Part shown: positions 55,830-64,000 of the stretch, one piece after another
Position numbering within the stretch: the first letter of the stretch is position 1
How the letters are laid out: every line of letters begins with the position of its first letter
Assembly: GCA_963920525.1 (NCBI GenBank)
Contig: OY986438.1
Span: 79,517,177 to 79,581,176, forward strand
Source: Dichetophora obliterata
Lineage: Eukaryota > Arthropoda > Insecta > Diptera > Sciomyzidae
Direction: 5' to 3'
DNA: 64,000 bases
Notes under the pieces: generated by a model
Database searches by the model: none
What the model was told of the DNA's origin: nothing
Seen by the model: only the letters and a program-made list of their open reading frames with translations
Program-made: the position numbers and the translations under genes

Positions 55830-57092
55830 CGAGGGCAATATGAGAAGTTAGTGAATTTTTACATTCCCGCGTAGTAACTTTAAATGCATTACTGATCCTG
55901 TCAATTACCTTCTGTTAATAGACTACTGTCAAAATTTCAGTTCGCTGCGACGCTTAGTTTGTATTTGCCTGCCATTGACAGCAGACGATCTTGATAATTT
56001 TGGCGAAAATGGAAAAAAGTGAATTTCATGTGCTCATCAAGCATTCTTTTTTGCGCAAAAAAACCATTAACCAAACCAAGTAAAGCCTTGATGAATACTA
56101 TGGGAACTCTACCATCGATTTTAATGATTCACAAGTTGTTTACTGAATTCTGATGCGGTCGTACAAGCACAAATGACGCCGAATGTTCTAGACACCCAAA
56201 TGAGGTCACCACACCAGAATTGTTAACTAAAATTCACGATATCGTGTTGGCCGATCGCAGAGTTAAAGTGCGCGAGAAACGAACGGGTGTGGAACATTTT
56301 GCGAAATCATTTGGATATGAAAAAATTATCCCCAAGATAGGTGCCGCGTTTGTTCACTCTCGACCATAAATACGCGATCGTGTGACTGACTCAAAGGCGT
56401 GTTTGGCGATGCTGAACAAAGGTAAGAAGGATTTTTTCCGTCGATTAGTAACCATGAAAGAAACATGGATCCATCACTATACATCAGAGACAAAATAACA
56501 GCCGAAACAGTGGACTTCACCGACCGAACGTCCTCCGAAGAAGCCGAAGACAGTGCTATTGGCCGGAAAGGTTATGGCGACAGTATTTTGGAATAAACGC
56601 GGTATAATCTACATTGATTACCTTCCACCGAAAAGAACGATCAATGGCAAATACTATTCAGCTAAATTGGACTGTTTCAATGACGCTTTGAAAGAGAAAC
56701 GTCCCCATTTGACGAGGAAAAAGTGCTTTTCCATCAAAGCAATCCACGCGTTCATACAAGCTCTCATAGCAAAATTCCTTTAACTCAAGTACGAATTGCT
56801 TCCTCATCCAGCAGATTCTCCAAATTTGGCCCCCTCCGACTATTTTCTGTTTCCAAACCTAAAGAAATGGCTCGGCGAAAAGAGATTCACCACCAGAAAG
56901 GAGCTCATCACCGAAGCAGATGCCTATTTTGGGGACCTTACGAAAACGGATTTTTCGGATGGGATCAAAAATTGGAGGAACGTTGGACGAAGTGTATCGA
57001 ACAAAAAGGAGGCTATTTTGAGAAATAGAACTTTTTTTGCAGTAAAAATCATTCCTTGTTTAATTTTTCAAGAAATTATCAAACAGCCCTCG
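55830..57092 (+). pseudogene. dead DD34D mariner, full length
   Basis: The element is 1263 bp, with CGAGGGC... inverted ends and TA on both sides (55828-55829, 57093-57094). The plus-strand transposase starts M-E-K-S-E-F-H-V-L-I-K-H near 56009 and ends at the stop near 57028. It has several stops and frameshifts. The first catalytic motif reads M-K-E-T-W-I-H-H-Y (Lys for Asp) and the second reads H-Q-S-N-P. The third, L-A-P-S-D-Y-F-L-F, is kept. Conserved blocks E-L-L-T-K-I-H and V-M-A-T-V-F-W confirm the family. It cannot be active. Confidence 0.92.
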
Positions 57093-57390
57093 TATCAACA
57101 AACAATTTCAAAGAATTTTTTTTTTATAAAAACTACGAATTTGTGTTGTTTATATTTGTCAAATTTCAGCAATTCGATTTGAATTATATATGATAAGTAG
57201 TTACTATTTTATAGTAGTTTATAATAAACTACTTATTTGTTGTATTACAACTTTTCAAACTTTCACTTATAGAATGTAATCGAATTATTTGTTAGATCTA
57301 TTCCACTGTGAACAGCTAAGAGTTCTAAGTGTACTTATGAGTGTTCTGAGAATTATCTACTTACATAATATAACATAACAAATACTACGT

Positions 57391-57806
57391 TTCCATGGCG
57401 AGTTGACCTGAGTACGGTTTTCGTCTAGTTAGCAAAATGCGAATCATCGAGGCTAGTTGGACTTCGACCATTTCATTCACCATTTTTTCTTAGTACAAAA
57501 GAATTTACTAACCATGTAGTGTCTTTAATCAGTATCAGTTTCCGCTACTTTGTGTTCCTGCTGAACGGTATGTTACATTTTATGTCAGCGCAGTAGTAGA
57601 AATAAAAAAAAAATAAAAAGTAATCAATAAATTCAATAAAATCTCGCTCAACACTTGAACAACTGTTGCACCTACTGAACGCATCCAATCGAACTCAGTT
57701 AAATCTAACCAGTTTCGTGGAGTTTCGTAGATTTAACGAAATTCAACTAAACTCGCGTTCCATGGGAAGTTAATCTCTAGTTATAACAACTCAACTCGCC
57801 ATGGAA
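57391..57806. mobile_element. MITE-like element (about 416 bp)
   Basis: Perfect 16 bp inverted ends TTCCATGGCGAGTTGA at 57391-57406 and 57791-57806. The interior has AGTT/AACT-rich sequence and no protein. Target duplication is unclear. The 300 bases before it (57093-57390) hold no recognised feature. Confidence 0.55.
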
Positions 57807-58690
57807 GTAGTAATAGCTGCACAATGTTTTTCCAGATATGCACTGAACAGCGACCATGCTTTTTTCTACGTTTTATACTAAAAAAGGTGTCCATGCCGGT
57901 CAAAAATGTATCCAAAAGTATCCACTTTAGAACAAAGGTATCAACGTATTAAATTCAAAAGTTCCGAAGTCACGAAAAAGTTTCACTAAGCGGATTCAGA
58001 AAAATTTGTTAAGTCCTGCTAAAGCTGGTATGCTCTAGGAACGACAATTTTTAGGCATTTAATTCTACACGCGAAATTTTTACATAATTTTTACATTTTA
58101 CGAAACGATAAAACATAATTACCATAACGTGTTTGTTGAATGTATTAGTTGAACATTATTGTTGAATGTCAAATTTCCACGCCAATTGTATGGACATATA
58201 AAAGACAGCGAAATTTTGACATTTTAACTCTCCAATCATGGCTGTAAACTTGGCTGCATTAAATAAATTTTTCATTCAACAGCGTACTAACCAACGAAAA
58301 AAAAAATTTCGCTACCTTTTCACTGTCAAAAACGCAATACATTTCTTACGGAAGATTTCTTTTCGCTTCTACAGCATATTTAGCTTAAGATAGATGTCAT
58401 CATTGGTTTAGCGGCCATGCCCGAACAAATAGAATTCAGAATTGTGTACTGGTGTTGGAGGTTTCGCAGCTACATTGGGTTGTTTTCAGTGTGCTCTTGA
58501 AAGCGCTCATTAATGCATACTCAAACTCAATGTGGGAGAGTATAAATGTGCAAAGCTTCCCGACATTAAGATAGTGGTGCCAACTACACGGAAATTACGG
58601 ATTTCTACGGATATTAAGCCTTGCACAGATAAACGGACAAAGCGGCAAAATAAGGTAAATCTACGAATTTTTAAAAATAACACAGAATTT
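57807..58690. other. intergenic, no gene recognised
   Basis: AT-rich, no coding region. A CTACGGAAATTACGGATTTC-like low-complexity patch lies near 58570-58620 at the edge of the LINE fragment. Confidence 0.4.
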
Positions 58691-59130
58691 TCGTAGATTT
58701 CGCTGTTTTTCATTAAGATACCAGGAAAAAAATTCTTCAAGGTATCAAAACCAGGAAATAAGTAGGTTAATATCATTTTGAAAATTGTAAAAGTCCTCAA
58801 GGTTGTTTATAATTTTAAACATTTTCAAATCATCTGCATAAAGCAGGAACTTAAATGAAGAAAAAGTTTTAGATAAATCGTTTATGAAAAAAATAACCAA
58901 AGAGGACCTAAGTGGCTCCCTTGCGGAACTCCCGATTTTACATCTACTGCTTTTGAAAATGATTGATCGATCTTAACTACCAATTTCCTACTTGACAAGT
59001 ATGAGCCTAACCATCTCAAAAAATTAGAGTGAATTCCGATTTGACGAAGTTTAGACAACAGAGTCTTATGGTTTAGACTATCCAACGCTTTTACAAAGTC
59101 AGTATATAAAACATCGATGCGATCCTTTTT
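58691..59130 (-). pseudogene. LINE 3: reverse transcriptase fragment
   Basis: On the minus strand: L-Y-T-D-F-V-K-A-L-D-S-L-N-H (near 59075-59120), W-L-G-S-Y-L-S-S-R-K, S-G-V-P-Q-G-S-H-L-G-P-L, then Y-A-D-D-L-K-M-F near 58830. Frames shift near 58885. It is related to LINE 1 and LINE 2 but is a separate copy. It is cut on the upstream side by the Tc1-like palindrome. Confidence 0.82.
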
Positions 59131-59215
59131 CTACAGCGTTTACTAGTGTTATTCACACTGACTTGGGTAGTTAGGTATGGGTAGATTGAGTACTTTTGGT
59201 TATTGCGAGCACCCT

Positions 59216-60138
59216 AAATTGCATTTGAGAAAATAATAGCAGTACCCTTACATTCAGACATGTTTGGATAAATAATACTAGTCTACGAATTTCGGATCCG
59301 GTAAGTCCGTTTTCGTTACTATATGAACTTTCAACACTCGTTCCAACTCCGTACTCAGTTTCTTCCTATATTGTAAAATTTTGAAGATACAGGGTGTTTC
59401 ACGTTTTTGGCACGTGTTTAGTATTATTGATCTCGAATCTAAACTACTCACCATAAAATAAAAAATACTATTTTGTATTTTAGAATAAGTATCAAATTTT
59501 CTATCAATATGTCAACCACCATCGTGGCATGTGCTGTAGCGGAGCTAAAATTTTCAAATTTTCCAACGAAATATCAAAAAATTTTGTATATTTTATTTTA
59601 TCGGAGCTGTTATCATTCAAAGTTAGAAAAAATTTTGTATATTTTATTTTATCGGAGCTGTTATCATTCAAAGTTAGAATTTAGAAAAAAATTGTTGGCT
59701 TAGTGTATTATTATATGAACAAATGACATTTTAAATTTGGACGGTTACAGCTCCGCTAAAACAAAAGATACAAAATTTGTTGATATTCCGTTGGATAATC
59801 TCAGAATTTTAGCTTCGCTGCAGCACATGACACGATAGTGGTTGATACATTAATGGAAAAGTTGATAATTTTTCAAAAATACAAAATAATACTTTTTATT
59901 TCATGGTGAGTAGTTTAGATTCGAGATCAATAATACTAAACACTTGCCAAAAACGTGAAACACCCTGTATCTTGAAAATTTTACAATATAGGAGGAAACT
60001 GTGTACGGAGTTGGAACGAGTGTTGAAAGTACATATAGGAATGAAAATGGGCTTACCGGATCCGAAATTTGTAGACTAGTATTATTTATCCAAACATGTC
60101 TGAATATCAGGGTACTGCTATTATTTTGACCGCAACTG
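59216..60138. mobile_element. Tc1-like palindromic element (about 920 bp)
   Basis: The two arms are inverted copies of about 400 bp: CAGACATGTTTGGATAAATAATACTAG, GATCCGGTAAG, CGAGTGTTGAAAG and GGGTGTTTCACG blocks pair on both sides. The right tip is TACAGTTGCGGTCAAAATAA on the minus strand, a common Tc1/mariner end, next to TA. The left tip is diverged. Inside, a 51 bp unit is repeated twice in tandem (59576-59677). No transposase. Confidence 0.78.
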
Positions 60139-60697
60139 TACATTTACTAGTAGTCCTGTCACAGACCGGCTTACTGCCATTTAAGAATTTTTATGCTAGT
60201 CGGAAAAACTTTTTAATTTTTTGTATATCTGAACAGGCGTATGTAGTGCGACTACGCTCATTTTAGTTTAGTTTCCGAAAGTAACTATATGCACTAATTT
60301 TCCAAATTTTAGTCTAATACGACCAAAACCGTCTAAAATATAGCATTTTTATTAATTTGTAGGCGGTTAAAGGTGGTTTGGCAAAATTTTCCTAAACTAT
60401 CTCGTAGGCGAAACAAATCGACTGCCAAAATTTCAGCGCAATAAGTCCAGTAGTTAAATTTAATGATTTATGAAAAAGTGGGCGTTGCTATAGAGCAACC
60501 ACGCCAATTTTTACTACTGTTCCCGAATGTAACCATACAAACTAAATTACCAAATTTAAGTCTTATACGACCAAAATCGTCTTAAATAAAGTATTTATAT
60601 TGATTTGGGGGCTGTAAAAGTGGTCGTGGACACTAATTTTTAATACAGTTTCAAACAACCATACAAACGAAATTATCAAATTTTAGTCTAATACTTA
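60139..60697. repeat. repeat-family units, left of LINE 2
   Basis: Related units with GTCTAATACGACCAAAACCG, AAAATATAGCATTTTTATT and TTTGTAGGCGGTTAAA motifs occur near 60290-60390 and 60540-60640, with a partial unit at 60660-60697. The last is cut by LINE 2 at GTCTAATAC and resumes at 62876 with GATCAAAACCGTCC. No protein. Confidence 0.65.
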
Positions 60698-62875
60698 TTT
60701 ATTTATTTCTATGTCAATGAATAACAATTCTTACTGACTTTTTTTTTATAAATAATAACACAATAATATTAATTCAGATATATATAAAAACGATATAAAC
60801 AAATATATATGTATGTTAACAATTTAAACATAATTTTTTAGCGTACGTTTTAAAGATTCTTTTGCTGTAGAAAAATCTATATTGCATAATTTTGACATTC
60901 TATTAAATTCACTTAAAGCTCTATTGACAGGCGAGTGTAATGCATAATTTGTTCGGCAAGTGCCTAAGCAAAAGACATCAGAGTATCTAAGAGATCTACT
61001 TGGTATATTAAAATTAATTAACTTTAAAAAATTTGACCAATCTACCGTACCAGTTACAACGTCATAAATTAACAGTAGTGATAATAGGGTTCTTCTTTTA
61101 TGTAAAGGCATCAAGTGTAATAAGCCACATCTGGCATCATAGGAAGGTATTGGCAATTCAAAATTTATGAAGCGCAAAGCAAATCTTAAAAAAGATTTTT
61201 AAACACGCTCAAGACGTAAAATATATGAGGCATAATAAGGGCTCCGTATGAAGGACGCATATTCCAACATTGAACGAACTAACGAAGTAAACAGAGACTT
61301 AAGAGCATATGGATCAGTAAAGTTGAGACTATTACGTCTTATAAAAGCCAGCATTTGATAGGATTTCGGAATAATATAGTTTAAATGATTAATAAATGTA
61401 AATTTTGAGTCAAAGAATACACCAAGGTCTTTCACAATACTAACACGGTTAAGTAAGATATCATTTAGAAAATAAGACGTTAAGACTGGACAAACAGATT
61501 TGGAATATATGTTCACAGCACATTGATCAATGTTTAAAAATAAACAATTATTAACACACCAATCATAAACATTATTTAAGTCAGATTGCAATTTTGATAT
61601 ATCAGAACCATTTGACACTTTAAGATAAATTTTTAAATCATCAGCGAAAAGGAGACATTTGGCTTGCTTAACAGAGGACGATAAATCATTTATGAACATT
61701 AAAAATAATAATGGACCAAGAATGCTACCTTGTGGGACACCAGAAGTTGCAACAAATGGATTAGAACTAATATTATCAATTTTTACTTAATTTATTCTAT
61801 TCAACAGATATGAGCCAAACCATTTAAGCATGGCAGAATGAAAACCAAACTTTGCTAATTTTTTGATTAGAATGAAATGAGACACTTTGTCAAAAGCCTT
61901 AGATAAATCAGTGTAGATAACATCTACCTGAAATCCCTCTTTAAACAACGAAATACAATACTCGGAAAACAAAGCTAAAATAGTTACAGTATATCGTCCT
62001 TTTACAAAACCATGTTGCTTAGGTGAAATAAAACTTTAAACAGCAAAGAATATTTTATCTTTAACAATCTTTTCAAAGATTTTACTCACTGATGTTAGCT
62101 TTGAGGTCGGTCTATAATTAGCAATGTTGTTCTTGTTTCCAGATTTGAAAACTGGAGTAACAAAAGCTACCTTCTAGTCATCAATAAAAACATCAGATAG
62201 CAAAGATTTATTAAATATATGTTTTAAAGGATTTGCCAAAGATAAGGCACAATTTTTTAGCAAAATAACAGAAAGACCATCTAAATCACATTTATTACTC
62301 ATTTTTAATGTTTTAATGGCATCAATTACATCACTTTCAGAGATGACAAGTGTACCAAAACTAATACCATTAGAAGTATTATCAGTTTCATATTGCAAAT
62401 CTGATCCTAATTCAAAATTTGATTTAAAAAACGTTGCAAAAAGGTTTGCAGTTTCCGATGCATTATTCGAAAATTTATCATTAAAAAACATCGAAGATGG
62501 AAAATTCGAAAATCCTTTTCTTGAGTTTACATACCGCCAAAACTCCTTGGGATTAATCTTAATGGAACATTTTTAGAAAAAACTTCAAAGTTATTTCTCA
62601 ATTCTTTTACTTCATATAATAGATTAGAAAGTATTTGAAAAAATGAACTACCGAATGGAGCAACAATACATTTAGAGCATCTATAGGCAAAATTTTCACA
62701 ATTAAGCAAATCATTTATTGTTTTTTCATCACATAATTCAATGCACTCTTTGTGATGTTGGCTTTCACAAACAAAGCATACAAAAACATTTTTAGAGTTT
62801 ATCGCGAGAGAACATTTCGCGCAATTATTTACCGACGACATTTTAGCAAGACTTGCTTTTACGGCTGTCTACAAA
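60698..62875 (-). pseudogene. LINE 2 with deleted endonuclease
   Basis: A minus-strand LINE. From the ATG at 62841 a PHD finger is encoded: C-A-K-C, C-F-V-C, H-H-K-E-C, C-S-K-C. A short helical stretch follows, then directly the linker that normally sits after the endonuclease (N-P-K-E-F-W-R-Y-V-N-S). RT follows with Y-T-D-L-S-K-A-F-D-K-V (61787-61972), L-L-F-A-D-D-L-K-I (near 61650) and a C-terminal region to 60824. Frames are interrupted near 62165, 61785, 61700 and 61190. The 3' end is a TAAA-type tail (plus-strand TTATTTATTTATTT at 60698). It is inserted in a tandem-type repeat. Confidence 0.87.
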
Positions 62876-63090
62876 TGACTGAATACGAATGACTGAATAC
62901 GATCAAAACCGTCCAAAATATAGCATTTCTATTGATTTGTGGGCGGTAAAAGGGGGTTTGGCTTTTTTTAATTAACCAAGATATTAACTTTAGTAACCGA
63001 AATATTAACAGATATTGTAAATTTGGTTGCCTTAGGTTTACTGTTCCTGAGATCTTAAAAGACACCGCACGAACGATTTTATATAAATAC
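62876..63090. repeat. repeat-family unit, right of LINE 2
   Basis: The repeat unit interrupted by LINE 2 continues with GATCAAAACCGTCCAAAATA and TTTGTGGGCGGTAAAA. It then grades into sequence before the tandem array at 63100. A 14 bp tandem repeat AATGACTGAATACG lies at the LINE junction. Confidence 0.65.
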
Positions 63091-63099
63091 TAGCTAAAA

Positions 63100-64000
63100 C
63101 CCGGCGCGTTGCTGCCACTCTCCCTTGTCAAAGACCCATAAATTGTTATCAGTTAAACAGCTTGTCTAAATTGAGGTCGAATACTGAACTCCGGCGTTGT
63201 GCGACGCTATTTAAAGCTATTTAAAGCTATCTAAAGCTATTTGAAAGCACAAAGTTGGGTTGTAAGGGAAGTGCCACTCCCCTTTGCCCTACCCATAAAT
63301 TGCGTTATATAGGAGTGCCACGCCCTCTTCATCATCGCTAACAGAATGTAATCAATTAAACTGGATGTGTACATGGAGGTCGAATACCGAATTCCAAAAC
63401 TGTGCGACATATAACTCCAAAACTATTCGATAGCACAAATTTGGGTTGTATGGGAGGTGCCACTCCCGTTTTTCCTACGCCCATTAAATTTTACCAATGA
63501 AACTGCATGTGTAAATTGAGGTCGAATACTGAATTTCGAAGCTGAGTTACCTATAACTCCAAAGCTATTTGATATCCCAAATTTGAATTAAGTTGGAGGT
63601 GTCACGCCCCCCCCCCCCCCCCGACAAACTCTAAAAAATTTTATTGGTAAATCTGCATGCGTAAATTTTGGTCGAATACTGAACTCCGCCGCTATGCGAC
63701 TTTGCACTCCAAAGCTATTCGATATCACAAATTTTCGTTGTATGGGAGGTGCGACTCCCCCTTGATCAACGCTCATAAAATGTAATCAATGAGACTGCAT
63801 GTGTACATTGAGGTCCAATACTGAATTCAAAAACTGTGCGACCTATAACTTCAATGATATTCGATATCGCAAATTTACGTTAAATGGGAGGTGCCACGCC
63901 CTTCTTACCAATGAACATAAAATTAAATCAATGAAACTGCATGTGTACATTGAGATCGAATACTGAATGCCGGCGTTGTGCGACCTATAACTCTAAAGCT
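63100..64000. repeat. tandem array with about 142 bp unit
   Basis: Units carry GAGGTCGAATACTGAA, CTATAACTCCAAAGCTATT, CACAAATTTGGGTTGTATGG, GGAGGTGCCACTCC and AAACTGCATGTGTA in fixed order. The GGTCGAATAC motif recurs at about 63175, 63378, 63520, 63670, 63812 and 63954, mostly 142-150 bases apart. The first interval is longer. The array continues past the window. A C-run at 63607-63622 may be unreliable. Confidence 0.85.

Noticed and set aside
63607..63622. Run of C in the tandem array
   Set aside because: Long homopolymer in a repeat is prone to sequencing or assembly error; not interpreted as a signal.

Overview
The window is 64 kb of AT-rich eukaryotic DNA packed with dead and dying transposable elements. 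I found no host protein-coding gene, rRNA gene or CRISPR array. The element types point to an insect, most likely a dipteran. They include LINEs with PHD-type ORF1s and short TAAA-type tails, BEL/Pao and Ty3/gypsy elements, a tRNA-headed SINE, and DD34D and DD41D mariners. The DD41D 'rosa' mariner type was first described from a tephritid fruit fly, so a tephritid is my best guess (inference).

Layout. 1-13.4 kb: two nearly identical 2.8 kb copies (1-2819 and 8920-11741) of a minus-strand Ty3/gypsy 3' end, each LTR carrying a MITE. Between and after them lie a 1.7 kb long-terminal-inverted-repeat element, two rosa-type mariners, a second gypsy RT fragment and more RT/RNaseH/integrase pieces of the first gypsy. 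14.6-18.7 kb: MITEs, then a non-autonomous hAT element (8 bp target duplication) with a SINE inside its left terminal repeat and a Harbinger-like MITE inside its body. 18.7-25 kb: mostly unassigned AT-rich DNA plus a terminal-repeat element filled with a 55 bp minisatellite. 25-33.1 kb: one large minus-strand Ty3/gypsy element (tRNA-Lys primer site, gag, protease, RT, RNaseH, start of integrase). It is split by a 2.8 kb Kolobok-type transposon and two MITEs; its gag begins with a RING-H2-like finger. 34.1-37 kb: an unclassified transposon with roughly 450 bp inverted repeats. 39.5-50.5 kb: a minus-strand LINE split by a complete but decayed plus-strand BEL/Pao element (41473-47944). 51.9-54 kb: LINE remnant split by a 1.5 kb palindrome. 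55-60 kb: third MITE copy, dead DD34D mariner, MITE, LINE fragment and a Tc1-like palindrome. 60.2-64 kb: tandem-type repeats interrupted by another LINE and ending in a roughly 142 bp tandem array that runs off the window.

The insertions can be ordered in time because several target duplications are intact and removing the insert restores a reading frame. Seven of the eight retroelement remnants I could orient (BEL is the exception) lie on the minus strand. That layout resembles unistrand piRNA clusters such as flamenco, but nothing in the sequence alone proves it. The most unusual items are the RING-gag fusion, the Kolobok element with a possible -1 slippery site, the two unclassified long-TIR elements, the large palindromes and the minisatellite with its captured flank.
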